Positions 24,780 to 36,599 of a stretch of DNA of 64,000 bases are shown piece after piece. This DNA comes from Euschistus heros (Eukaryota > Arthropoda > Insecta > Hemiptera > Pentatomidae): contig RCWM02000395.1 of assembly GCA_003667255.2 (NCBI GenBank), positions 248,001 to 312,000 on the forward strand, written 5' to 3'. The position numbers and the translations under genes were made by a program. Under the pieces are notes generated by a model that did not search any database, was not told the origin of the DNA, and saw only the letters and a program-made list of their open reading frames with translations. Numbering within the stretch: the stretch's first letter is position 1; each line of letters opens with the position of its first letter.

Positions 24780-25089
24780 AATCATAAAATTAAATTTTCA
24801 AAATAGTATTTAAGGTACCATTTGAAACTTTGCTCATATGAATCCGTTATGTATTAAGACGAATCGGCCTGAACGGTATCCTCCCATTAACGCCTCAGGC
24901 GCTCCTCGCTTCCAAAATTTACATACCCGCTTCAAACTTTGCGGCGTCATTTACATCAATTATATTTTCAGACTAGAGATCCGCATTGTCGAGTTACCAT
25001 TTCGCTTCTGTGTTCAAACCTACACGAAATATATCCCTTGCTGTTGTGAAAAGTCAAAGTTTCCTGTAATTAATGTAATACCTAATCAT

Positions 25090-25091
<2 letters not shown>
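24780..25091. other. Unassigned GC-richer block
   Basis: The sequence is distinctly GC-richer than its flanks and carries a plus-strand open frame of about 80 non-repetitive codons from 24838. No domain or splice boundary was recognised. It precedes a 30-T run and a family-1 element and may belong to a transposon. Confidence 0.3.
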
Positions 25092-25123
<32 letters not shown>

Positions 25124-25870
25124 AAAATGTTTAAATTCATATTTTACTTCTTCCATGCCTTTTTAATAAAATAAAAAAAAAAGTTTTCATCCACCATGCG
25201 CCCCCTTTCATATGTTATATTAGCCCCCCTTTTCCCTGATTTTATTTTTTAACAGTCATTGTTAGTCAAGCCTTCATTAAGCCTACTTCAGTAAGTCCAT
25301 TTATTTTAATTTCTCATATTTCTCCAACCTCTTCCTTCGTTTATTGTTATGCCAACTTTATTATTTTTCTTACCTTTCTATCTTACCATTTTCCTTTTGA
25401 AATATATCCCTTATACTTATTTTTAAATTCCTATTAAAAACATCTGTTAATAAAATTGTTACATTGTATTAGTTTACACAATTTAAAATTTGTATTATTC
25501 AATTTAAATTATTTAATTATTTTTTCACAACTGTATCTTTGACTAGACTTTGCTACTATTTTGTATTCGATTATTTAATTAACTACAGATATTCTTATAG
25601 TTATGTAAACAGCTATTAATTCTTTCGTTGACTAATTTACTTTATATTATTATTTTTTCTTGTCTCTTTTTCATTTTAAATTATTTTTATTATTTATTTA
25701 TTTTTTTTAATGTTTGTATCATCTTAGTCACAACCAATTTTTGTTATTTTAGCCCTGATGAAGACCTGAAAGGCAGGTCGAAACGTCGGCACGACAAAAT
25801 ATATGTTTTTCATTTAAAGACTTGACGTTTTTATTTATCCTGACTGCACCCCTGACCATTTCATCACCAT
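25092..25870 (+). mobile_element. Family-1 Penelope-like fragment, uninterrupted
   Basis: It is collinear with 6864-7870 but lacks the SINE, so it records the empty target site. It ends with CTGATGA at 25755-25761, the GACCTG/CAGGTC hairpin, CGAAACGTCGGC and the conserved tail to CCTGACCATTTCATC. No enzyme ORF remains. A T30 run sits at its left edge. Confidence 0.6.
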
Positions 25871-26616
25871 AATGTAATACTATTCGTGATGAAATATATA
25901 CTTTAAGGCATTGTTAAGAAGCAAATTTAACCAACTTTTTATGAGGCATACATTGAAAATCCTTCTTTGTATTTTAATAGTTAGCTTATTTTCAAAGTAA
26001 TTCGACTTATTCAGTTATTTACGTCAACCACGGTTATATTAGATATTATGATTATAACAAAAGATGAATGGATTACCAACTATGTAATTTATATTTTATT
26101 ATAAAATTGTTCTTTTCCATCTCATACGAATTTTAAATTATCAAACATTTTGCCTTATTTTTTAATCTATTTAAAAAAAAAAAAATTGTCACATCATTTC
26201 GTTTAGTTTTTATTCTATCCTTAATGAAGGGTGCAGTGGAAGACGAAACTTTGCCACAATCAATTTATTTTATTTTATTATTTCATGAATAAACCACAAA
26301 GCTATTATCTTGTTCCAAATATAATTGAAATAGGCCGGGTTGGCAAATCATGTAAAGAAAAGAGAATTATTGCTGCAAGTCAGTAGATGATCACTCGTGG
26401 ATGCCATATGCTTTAATAGGAGTTAATATAACAGACATTGCAAACAAGCCATTTTTTGATAAAGAACTAAATACCTTAATGACAAGTTAGAAAAATATGA
26501 AGGAAACCATAAATGGTATATATGAATAACCTTCCCCCTGTTACCCTTTTCTCTCCCTCTTCTGTTCATCAGTTTGTAATGTCTAATTTATTATTTGAAA
26601 AAATTTATTTTTCAGT
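25871..26616. other. Unassigned DNA
   Basis: No gene or recognised repeat. The sequence at 26320-26540 is non-repetitive with moderate base composition, but has in-frame stops. Confidence 0.3.
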
Positions 26617-27200
26617 TTTTAATCAGTTTATTGAACTTTACAACTGTACAAATATATACATCAAGTAAATGAGTTGATAACGATTACAATAACATGCCAA
26701 AACTTGAAAAGAACTACCCATCGTTAGCACTTTTATAAAAAAAGTTTCCACTAGGTGATCTCTAGGCCATCTTCTTTTTAGACGCCTCGGAGGATTATCG
26801 GGAATGAAGTGGGTAGAAATTGAGATACAAGTGTATTTGAGTAAGTATGTAGCTTACTATATGGAACATTAAGATCTTTATGGATAAGTTTATTGGTGAC
26901 AAAGTAAGGAGCATTGAGGATTGTTCGAAGGATTTTGAATTGGATTCAGCCCCAAAGCTCAACTCTGTATGTCCAAATAGGTCTTACCACAGTCATGTAA
27001 ATAAGTCTTTTGTAATGAATTGGGAGGTTTGATCGTTTTTAAAGTAAATGTTGAAGGAGTCTGCAACGACGAGCAGTTTCGTGTCGTTTAAGTCTTGTAT
27101 GTGGATTCCAAGTAAGACGTTTGTCCAAGTGGAGTCCTAGGTAGCGGATCTGATCAACAGGAATTAGTGGAATATCATTGAAGCATACTGTTTTAAATGG
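26617..27200 (-). mobile_element. LINE-A 3' end
   Basis: A minus-strand copy from the 3' UTR (TTTATTGAACTTTACAACTG) through the C-terminal coding segment to the region encoding IPVDQIRYLG. A deletion removes part of the middle near 26860. It is 5'-truncated near 27200. Confidence 0.85.
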
Positions 27201-27495
27201 TATTAAAAAAATTTAAATGATATTTTAAAAATAACCTCTTTTTTAGTAAAAGGTATTGTTCCTCTAGAATTTCTCAAACGGTTTTCTGCCGAAAGGATTC
27301 AATATTTTATAATCTGGGAGACATTTAAAACTTCTTTTCAGTTTGATCCTATTACATTACACTTGGACAAGCTATTGTTCTTCCGCTTCCACCCACTTAT
27401 AGTATTAAAACCCCTCCCGGTTAAGAGGCGGTAAGATGTTTACTTTTTGATTTCCTTTCGAAAAATCTTTTCTTACAATTCAATAATAATAATAG

Positions 27496-27504
<9 letters not shown>

Positions 27505-27552
<48 letters not shown>
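27505..27552. repeat. (TA)n microsatellite
   Basis: Uninterrupted run of 24 TA units, preceded by a few imperfect AT/AAT units. Confidence 0.95.
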
Positions 27553-27555
<3 letters not shown>

Positions 27556-27607
27556 ATAAATTTCTTGACTGTTACTGTTAAACGTTTAGTAAGGTTTTTG
27601 AGGTTCA

Positions 27608-28721
27608 GTCAATAAATAAAAAACAACTATTTTGGCGACGTTTCGAGACTATATTTTTCTCATAATCATGTTCTATTGTGAAAAAGAGGTTGCAATAAAA
27701 TTATATAAAATATACAAGTTGTATCAAAACATAAAGTTAGCTGCAATATAAATATATAACAACATGTGTTAGAATAATTAAATATATATAATTACGGAAT
27801 ATAGAGGAGTATGAAACTACTTACAATGTTACTGGTGGGTATGGTATCGACTAACTGAATTCTGACAATTCTAGTACACAACTGATCCGGGGAATTTTTG
27901 GAAAAAGGGTATAAAAGATTTATGGGGGGATTTTCCACTGGTGGTATTCCCAAAATGCAGGTTGCAAAACTATTTCGGTGTAATACATTAATAAATAGTT
28001 GAATGATTTATATGATGTATATTAATGTAAATGTGTATTATTGGTCTGAATGTAACTGTTTTTAACTATACTAATTGTCTTGTTACTAATTGTTTAGATA
28101 TTAACCCATTAACCGGTCCTTACTATTTCATTAACTTGGTGTCTACTCAGTTTTTATGTTTACCAATTATATTGTATAATTTACTCATTTTTTAATTGTC
28201 TATCACTCCTTTTAATATCTTTTAATTTTAATCTTATTTCAATAGTCTTTATGTATTGTTTTCTTTACTTTTAGATATTACCTTTATATTATTGTCTTTA
28301 CTCTTATATATTTATTCTTTTCATACCTTTGTTTTTTATACTCACCACTATTCAGTCATACCTTTTTGTTTGTTTTCTACTTCAAGCCCTGATGAAGGCT
28401 TGCAATGCAAGTTGAAACGTTGGCATTACAAATTTAAAAACTTATTTTTTAATTGCTGTGTATCTTTATGACTGCATACCCCAACTATCTACTTCTCCGT
28501 ATACAAATTGTCTCAAAGTCTATATTCTGTAATTATATATGTTTAATTATTTTAATACACGTTGTTATATACTTATATTGTAGCTAACTTTATGTTTTCA
28601 AATAACTTGTATAACTTATATAATTTTTATTGTAACCTTTTTTTTTTTACTGTTGGGCACGATTATGAGAACAATATAATGGCGAGAAACGTCGCCAAAA
28701 TAGTTGTTTTTATTTATTGAC
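27608..28721. mobile_element. Family-4 foldback element with family-2 insert
   Basis: Outer arms 27608-27644 and 28685-28721 are inverted copies ending in GTCAATAAATAAA, and the similarity extends inward to about 27790 and 28545. The arms carry GGCGACGTTTC, i.e. the CGAAACGTCGCC form of the foldback motif. A family-2 segment (about 28040-28497, plus strand, with CTGATGA at 28389) is embedded in it. Confidence 0.65.
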
Positions 28722-28735
28722 TTTTTTGATACGCT

Positions 28736-30742
28736 CTTGCTCTGTTGGAGTTGCTTAAATCGAAAATCCGATGACAGTTTCCTGATTTCGATTAGAAATC
28801 GATTAGGAAATATTGCTTGTTATATAACATTTTTCGCTAGGGCCTACCGTTTTGGAATACCCATTTCTTTCTTAATTTTGTTTACTTCGATTAATCATTA
28901 ATTTTTAATTTAATTTAATCAATTATTGATGTAATTTGATCCTTTGAATTCTAAAATTTCATTTAGGAAAAGCAGGAGATTTTAGGTACACGCATCCATC
29001 CATGATCTTTTGTATTTCCGCGTCTGAGGGAAATACGAAGTACTTTGAACCAAGCTTTATTCTTGTTACATGGCAGTGGCGATTCTCCGTTTCCTAATGC
29101 CAAAATTATTATTATTTTAAATTCATATAATTTTTGGCTAAATTTACTGTATCAAATCATTTATAATTCATAAATAATGTATTTTATTTTGTCAAAAATT
29201 AAAATATAGGCCCCAATCTCTATTTATTTGTAAAATAAAGAATATGAAAAATTTACGAATATTTATTATATTTCTTCTTCATCCACTAATATATTCAATT
29301 TAAACCTATGAATTATACATTATCTTAAAGTTAAAAGAAAACAAATAATTCTGTACAGGATATCACCTTTAAGTATATGAGAACATTAAAAAAATGTAAT
29401 ATAAACTCATATGAGCAACTAGTTCCAGTTCGAAGCTGTAGAAAGAGTAATGCCTAAATGTTGTTATTATTTTTTAATGAGTATAAATTTAGTCTAAATT
29501 TATTGTATCAACGCCCGCATAAATAACCCCTTGTGTGCCCCATAATATTAAAAATTAAAATCGATTAATTTTAATTGATATCGAATTTAGTTAATTGTAT
29601 TAATTATTATTTACCAGCCGATAAATTATCATTCCATTATAAATTCTAACGTCTATCAATAATGAAACAAACCTGAAAACGAAGCCATTGATATACAAGC
29701 TTCTATGCCTAACCTACAGTTACTAAATGATTCAGTATTTTTTTAATTATTACAGGGTTTCCCCCGATTAAAGGGACAGTAAATAAGAAATAGATTCACC
29801 TTCAGATGATGAAATACTGCCGAAATTTACATCAACTAGAAATATATCAAAAACAGTTTTATAATATAAATTTTTTTAAACACTTTATGGCGGCATCTTT
29901 TTATCATAATAGTTCTAATATTTCTTCTTATATATTTAATTTTTCATATTTATATTATTAAATTGAATACCTGTTCAACTTGACTGCTTTGTCTGAAGTA
30001 TCCACTAAACTTTATTTATAAATTTTTTTCTATGACCCTTCTTCTTGTGACTAGGATCCCCTGTCGCGACTTCGCACGCTCTCTTAACTAAAGAACTGAT
30101 AATTTTAACAAATAATTCAAGTTTTTTTATTTATTCTTTTATTATTTTATTTAAAAATCTTGTTTTGAAGTATGCAATGGAGCATTATTTCTGTAAAGAC
30201 ATTTTCACCTGGATAACATTGCACTGATTATGCGGTTGAAGATTATGTAAAAACATAGTTGGACCTCCACTTTTTAATTTTAATGTATGATTTGGTAATC
30301 CAGATAGTCAAAGACTATTAAGAAACTGTTTCGAATAATGGACTGTATGGTCAGTGTTTACAACTTAAGGCACATGGATTATATTTTTACACACAATATC
30401 AAATAAGAACCGATCGACATTTTGATTTGGTAATAATTTTTATTCGGCAAAATAATTTTATTGATTACATCAGGTTGGATTTTAATTTCTAACGATAAAA
30501 GTATATGGCAGTGCGGTAAATCTCGCTTATGCTACTCAAATTTGTACATTTAAATTTGTGTTATTGTAAGTTTTATTATTTACATAGAACGATAAAGATG
30601 ATGTAGTTAAAATTTGGTACATATTGATTCAGTAGTTTTACCATTGCAAGCTGTATTGCGGAATGGTGCTAAACGCATATCGGTCGATTTTCAAACTGCA
30701 CTGCGAACCAATTGTCTAACCACATAATATATTTTTTTTTCC
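28736..30742. other. Unassigned AT-rich DNA, 2 kb
   Basis: No gene, exon with plausible splice sites or named repeat was found. It is the longest stretch without recognisable elements. The intervals 28960-29100 and 30050-30110 are less AT-rich. Confidence 0.35.
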
Positions 30743-31575
30743 AGTTATTTATTGAAATTTACAACTGTATATACAAATATAATACATCAAGTAAATATAA
30801 TGATAACGATAAAAATGTCACTTGTTAAGCAATTACCCATTGGTAGCACTTATAAAGGTTCTATATAATGAAATACTCTGGAATGGAGTGAGAAGCAAGT
30901 TGTGATACTAATGGTTTTGAATGGTTGTGGAGTTTGCTATGAAAGGATAGATTGAGAAGCAAGTTGTGATACTAATGGTTTTGAATGGTTGTGGAGTTTG
31001 CTATGAAAGGATAGATATATGTGCTTTGTCAGAAACGTAAGTTTGCTAAAACTTGAAAAGCACTACTCATCAGTAGCAATTTATTAAAAATTCTACACTA
31101 GGTCTCTAGGCCATCTTCGTTTTAAGACACCTCGGAGGATTGTCAGGAATGGAGTGGGGAGCAAGTTGAGAAACTAACGGATTTGAGTGATTATGGAGCT
31201 TACTATGAAAGGATAGGTATCTGGTTTGGGCTGAACATTAAGATCTTTGTGGATAAATTTGTTTGTGACGATGTAAGGGCATTTAGGATTTTTCTAAGGA
31301 TTTTGGATTGTAAGGATTGGATACGAGATGAATTGAATGGCTTAGTGGAGCCCCAAAGCTCAACTCCGTATGTACAAATCGGTCTAATTACTGTTATGTA
31401 AATGAGTCTTTTGTAATTAAGTGGAAGGTTTGAACGTTTGTCAAGTAAATGTTGAAGAAGTCGAAAACGACGGGCAGTTTCTTGTCGTTTTATTAGTCTT
31501 GTATGTGGATTCCAAGTAAGGCGTTTGTCCAGATGGAGTCCTAGGTAGCGTATCTGTTCAACGGGGATCAGTGGG
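30743..31575 (-). mobile_element. LINE-A, two stacked 3' ends
   Basis: A first minus-strand 3' end starts at 30743. A second begins again near 31030 (AAACTTGAAAAGCACTACTC) and runs to about 31575 through the region encoding QIRYLGLHLDK. The first contains a perfect or near-perfect 64-bp tandem duplication (30889-30952 and 30953-31016). The 72-codon plus-strand frame across it is antisense and spurious. Confidence 0.85.
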
Positions 31576-31675
31576 ATATCAAATACTTCTTTTAAAATAA
31601 AATTCTAATTTTGTCGCCTTAGGGCTTATGAATCGAATTGATACTTACCGTCAATAAAGTAACCGCTATATTATG

Positions 31676-31750
31676 GTGGCGTTTTGAGACTATATAGTTC
31701 TCATAATCATAAAAAAACAGGTTACATTGAAATTATGCAAGTTAAACAGG
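31676..31750 (-). mobile_element. Family-4 foldback arm, single
   Basis: GGTGGCGTTTTGAGACTATA followed by TAGTTCTCATAATCAT matches the family-4 arm at 27635-27670, then continues with CAGGTTACATTGAAATTATG as in 22461 onward. No partner arm was found nearby. Confidence 0.6.
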
Positions 31751-32136
31751 CAATTTAAAGAATTTTTAGTTGGTTCTTTTAATATTGACTTAACTAATCT
31801 AAATTTAGCCTCATAAGTCGTATTCTATAAATAAAAACAATAAATCCGAAACTCTGTAATACCGATATCCATATAAAGACAAACGGAATTCGGAAAATAT
31901 ATATCATAAAGAAATAAGCCAAAGAGCGCAGAGCCCTGAGAGACTAATGGAAGCGGAGTGAACCACCTGACAGGTATTGATGATATTACTGCTTCAAACG
32001 CCAGCCTCTCTACAACAGCTTGTTTTGTCCAGTTTTTTACTCATAACCTTTCAGGAACAAATAGAGAAATATCCAGCGGTGGTATTATACGTAAAGGAAG
32101 TAAGTTAAACGGGGAATATGGAAATTAGGGTTGCAA
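31751..32136. other. Unassigned DNA
   Basis: Nothing recognised. The sequence at 31915-32060 is less AT-rich and non-repetitive. Confidence 0.3.
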
Positions 32137-32757
32137 TCAAAAAGAAACACCACGTCTAAATAGAAAGACTTTAATGCGTGCCGACGTTTCGATCTGCCTT
32201 GCAGGTCTTCTTCTGGGATAGAATGAGCAAAATATTAGATGTGACAAAAATAACAGACCGAGAAACAGATGACAAAGCGAATAAAAAATGACATGGAATT
32301 AAAAATTTGCTGCTTTGTATTTGTAAATCTTTTCTTTTCTGTAGCCTTTTTTTTTATATAAGGCATCCATTTGCAAAACGTAGCAAAACCAGATTTCTAA
32401 ATTTTTCACTAGAAGCCAAAAACCATATCTAGAAAGCCAATATGATGCCAAATTGATATGAATGCAATTTTTCTTGTATAATTAGCAGAAAAATAGATGG
32501 TTTTAGTTGGACAAGCGTAATAAGGGCCCCTGTTGACCAGTGAGATACTCCCTTTTGATACTGTGATAGGCATGATTTTACTCCCTTTTGCTGCATTACG
32601 TGATTTTGAATTGTAAATATAAACAGCTTTTCCTTCGTTTTTAAAACTAATACCTAGTCAGTCTTCTGCGTGACAAGGAGCTGGATCGAACGGTATATAA
32701 AACTCAATTTCGATTTTCGGTGGATTTGCAACGTTTTGCAATTAGGCGCATCATGTA

Positions 32758-34275
32758 CAGGGTGTCCCGAATTTAAATGGCAAAACTTCAGGAACTTATA
32801 GAGACCGAAAACCTAAGACAAAAAGTCCTTTAGAGATTTGCTCGTTTTTGCTTAGTTTTAGAGAAAATCGTAAAAAAAGAAACAAAACATGTTTTCATTT
32901 TTATACTTATTTATATTTATGTTATGTTCTTTTTAATGTAAATATTGCTCAAAATGTTGTCCTCTTGCACCAATGCAAGTATTACATCTAGCACTTACTT
33001 GATAAATTGCAGCTAAACATTGTTCTGATGATATTTGCTGCACTGCATCTATGATTCGGTCTCTTGAGTTGATTGACACCGATAACTTTCTGCTTGGCCA
33101 AGGTACTACTCCTCCACGTCCAATCCATCGTTGTGGATAATTTATATCTAGCCAAGCTCGAGCAACTCTGCTATAAGCAGCTGGACATCCATCGAGTTGG
33201 AACCACATTTCAATCCGCTGCTGTAAGGGAATGTCATCTAAATAATTAGAAATGCCGTTCTCCAAAAAATGTGTAAATGCGATACCATTCAATCTTCCAG
33301 GTAAAAAACATGGTCCCACCAGTTATCCGTTCCAAATTCCAAGCCAAACGTTAATAGCAAATTCATGCTGAAACCTATTCTCTCTAATAGCTCTGGGATT
33401 TTCAAGAGCCCATACATGATAATTTCTTTGATCAACAGTTCCTCCTCTTGTAAAGGTAGCTTCTTCATCGGTCCATATAATTTTTAATGGAAATAAATTA
33501 TCATCGCGAATTTTGTCAAGAAACCAGTTACTAAAATTCAATCTCTTGACATAATCTTGAGGTAATAAATTCTGAACTTTTTGAAGATGGTATGGGTAGC
33601 GATTATCACCTTTCAAAGTTCGCCATATTGCTTGCCGCGATATTGCTAATGCAGCAGATGCTCTTCGGATGCTAGTCTCAGGATTGTTATCGACACGATT
33701 GTGGTGTTGGACACAATTTCCTCTCCGATAATCTGCTCTTATTGCTGCCTGGAATTGGTCGCCTTCATTACGTATTAAGAATGACCCAGTCTCTTGTAGT
33801 CTGTTAAAAGTTAACGAAAAGACTCGTCGATTAGGCACTCTTCTATTTGGAAATCGGCGCGGATACTCCCGCACCGCTTCTAAAGCATTACCGTTACAGA
33901 AACCATACACAAAAATCATATCAGCGTATTCAACATTAGAATATGTATGCGGCATTGTGGCTGATGCTATTCACACAAAAATATCTGAGTAACTGACTGA
34001 AGACTGATTTAGGAATTATAATTCTAGAAGGGACCAAAAATGTAAACAAATAAAAGAATGTAAAGGATAACAGTAAGTGTTTACATATCTCACTGCCTAG
34101 CCTGACGAACTTTGAAAGGTGATAATCGCTACCTGTAACATTTTTGTTTTGTTTCTTTTTTTTGCGATTTTCTCTAAAACTAAGCAAAAACGAGCAAATC
34201 TCTATAGGACTTTTTGTCTTAGTTTTTCGGTCCCCTATAAGTTCCTGAAGTTTTGCCATTTAAATTCGGACCCTG
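32758..34275 (-). mobile_element. Mariner-type DNA transposon, defective, 1518 bp
   Basis: Terminal inverted repeats of about 135 bp start CAGGGTGTCCCGAATTTAAA on the left and CAGGGTCCGAATTTAAATGG (reversed) on the right, with TA flanks at 32756-32757 and 34276-34277. The right end lacks about 3 bp of the left. It encodes a single broken DUF4817-like transposase on the minus strand. TA target and end sequence fit the mariner/IS630 group. Confidence 0.9.
32933..33955 (-). pseudogene. DUF4817-type mariner-like transposase, inactivated
   Basis: Reading leftward from 33955, the N-terminus has the helix-turn-helix signature YADMIFVYGFCNGNA and REYPRRFPNRRVPNR (about residues 10-45). The DDE-type core follows: IIWTDEEATFTRGG, HVWALENPRAIRE, then GPCFLPGRLNG, and WFQLDGCPAAYSR with the second catalytic D. 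There is one in-frame TAA at 33323-33325, after INVWLGIWNG. WTDEEATF carries one more residue than the usual WTDEATF. After RWIGRGGVVPWP the expected SPDLNP/DFF block with the third acidic residue is missing, apparently deleted. The frame is otherwise continuous. Known family members of this kind are cut-and-paste transposases; this copy cannot be active. Confidence 0.88.
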
Positions 34276-34357
34276 TATAGTATTTTATCTATGCTATCCT
34301 GTTTTCCATTTTTCATCTGTCTATAAGTCTGTTATTTTCGTCACATCTAGTTTTTAG

Positions 34358-35220
34358 GAGATGTAGATAGTTAGGGTAGGCAGTCATAGATACTCAGCAA
34401 ATCAAAATAAAATGTTTATTTTATTTTAATTGTTAAAGCCAACGTTTCGACTTGCATTGCAAGTCTCCATCAGGGCTAGAAGAATAGAAAACAAGCAAAA
34501 AGGTATGACTACATTGTAAAAATTTAAGAATAAACACATACCACAAAACATAGTAATGAGTGAGAAAAATAAATAAACATAAAATGAAAAATAAATAACT
34601 GTATAAGAGTAAGGTTAGAAACATAAAGGCCATAAGGCCAATAAAGAATATTGAATTGAGGTTAAAATGAGAATAAATTAACATGGGTGATAGTTACTTA
34701 AGTGCTAATGAGTAATCTCGACAAAATAATTGGTGAACATAAACAATGTAGATTGTAAGTTGTTGAGATAATGAGGACAAGTTACTGAGTTAATACTTAA
34801 AGGAGTTTATACTTAATGAGTAGATAAAGAGTTACTGAGATATTGAGGACAGATAACTGAATTAATATCTGAAGGCACTGAAGCCAAGACACTAAATGTA
34901 AACTATTGAATTAGAATTGAAAAGAATGAGAAATCAGGAGTGAATGTGAATGAGTAAATATAACAATATAATAGGTAAATATAAGAAATGGTAGATATAG
35001 AGTTTATGAGATATAGTGGTTAAGCTAATGAGTTGGTACAAATATAGAATAAACTAAACTGTTACTAGTAATTTTATTCAAGTCCTGAATGCAAGTCGAA
35101 ACGTTGGCTTTAAGAATTAAAATAAGATAAACATTTTATTTTGATCTGCTGAGTATCTATGACTGCCTACCCTAACTATCGACATCTCCTATACTTTACA
35201 GTCAACTATACCTTATGATT
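34358..35220. mobile_element. Family-2 foldback element with 15-bp TSD
   Basis: An 863-bp insert is bounded by perfect 15-bp direct repeats ACATCTAGTTTTTAG (34343-34357 and 35221-35235). Inverted arms of about 120 bp (34358-34475 and about 35085-35210) carry the ACTTGC/GCAAGT hairpin with CGAAACGTTGGC. The left arm is truncated by about 30 bp relative to the right. A minus-strand 83-codon frame from the left arm is hydrophobic and has no domain. Confidence 0.85.
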
Positions 35221-35340
35221 ACATCTAGTTTTTAGTTCATTAAATCCCTGAGGAAGACCTGCAAGGCCGGTGGAAACGTTGGCACACTAAAGTATTTCTT
35301 CTACTTAGACGTGGTGTTTCTCTTTGAGTGGTGATATTCT

Positions 35341-35664
35341 TCTCCATTCATTTTAACATTCAACTATACTTTTATTGTCATGATAAGTTGTAAATTTAGA
35401 AAAGAAAGGCAAGAAAATAGCACTTCATAAGGAGGAAATTAGCAATGTAACAGTAAGATTTTAAAACCTCGGACACTTAAAAGTTGTGATACCATGACTG
35501 TGGCTATAGATATCACCATAGGATAGCTATCTATTTGCCGATAGTAATTTTTCAGATAGTTCTTAGTATAGTTTTGCAAATGAGTCTTTTGTAATTATTT
35601 GAAGCTTTGAGTAAATGTAAAGTTAGTTTCAAAGCAATGCAAACGATAATATTTATAACTAAGA

Positions 35665-35665
<1 letters not shown>
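35341..35665. other. Unassigned DNA with LINE-A scrap
   Basis: No gene. About 50 bp at 35565-35612 (AAATGAGTCTTTTGTAATTA) match the minus strand of LINE-A and may be a short truncated fragment. Confidence 0.35.

Positions 35666-35705
<40 letters not shown>
35666..35705 (+). repeat. A40 homopolymer
   Basis: Forty uninterrupted A. It may be the poly(A) tail of an unrecognised plus-strand retroposon. Confidence 0.9.
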
Positions 35706-35709
<4 letters not shown>

Positions 35710-36599
35710 AATAACTATAATGGACTAAACCATCATGTTGAAGACACGAATTCATATATATATATATTATTACTTTATATTAATTATTTATTTATTTATT
35801 TCGTTACAAGCAATATCTTTAGTGTGATAAATTTTTCGTCTCCCTTTATTGAAATACATTTACAAGTTCATAAGGCCCAAGCTCAGAGATAGCGAGACAT
35901 TTCCATACAATATTCCGACACCTGGTGTTTGCGGCGGATCGCGCGATCTGAAATTGTTTTTTTTTTTTTTTAAGTTGCTAAACTAGGGCGTCCGGATATT
36001 ATCTTTGCTTGACTTATTGAAAGTGTTCGGCTTGTGTGTGATTGCTTGGCTTTGGGGTCACCCTCCTTGTGTTTACTGTATTCGTTATTTTTTGTCCAAT
36101 ATGTAGTTCAGTCACTTGCCGAATTAGGATTGATTAATTAATTGCCATTTCTATTGGATTTATTTGAATACTGGTTGCGAATGTTAAACATTCATATTCA
36201 GTTCTAAAACATACAATATAGTACTATGTTACATAGATTATATACACTAAAGTTTTCAAAAATGTAAGACAAGAAATCGAACTGGTACTACATCCATCGT
36301 AGAAAGGGGAAGGGGGCTGGTAAGTTCAATTTTTGGTGTTTACTATGGGATTTCCATTATGACTCATTGATTATTCCGTTCCTATTGGAAAAAAAAATTA
36401 AAATGGGGCTATTGAAAATGTTTATCTGGTCATTTAACAAAAAACTAAATGTAAATTATTTCTAAATTACATATTTTATAAATAACAAAACATGTTAGAT
36501 ACATGTAATATGCTAGATGCATGGAGCATGTACAAATATTTAAAAATACAAACCCCCTCCTACAGGGTTCATGTAAGAGGGAAGACGTGAAAAAAATAA
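35706..36599. other. Unassigned DNA
   Basis: No gene was recognised. TTTATTGAAATACATTTACAA at 35840 resembles a minus-strand retrotransposon tail, and the sequence to about 36130 could be the 3' UTR of a LINE not otherwise seen. It includes the GC-rich GCGGCGGATCGCGCGATC near 35932. Confidence 0.3.

Larger units (their letters stand above)
32137..35332. mobile_element. Family-3 foldback element, host of two insertions
   Basis: Outer inverted arms lie at 32137-32218 and 35246-35332, sharing AGAAACACCACGTCTAAATA and the GACCTGCAAGGC...-GAAACGT motif. The inverted similarity extends inward through TCACATCTA (32240 and 34345). Between them sit a mariner-type element (32758-34275) and a family-2 foldback (34358-35220). 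This gives three insertion events in relative order. Confidence 0.65.

Noticed and set aside
24838..25134. 98-codon plus-strand frame ending in poly-Phe
   Set aside because: The end is translated poly-T. The rest has no recognised domain, so it is not called as a gene.
33936..34259. 107-codon minus-strand open frame
   Set aside because: It is mostly the mariner terminal inverted repeat read in an unused frame.
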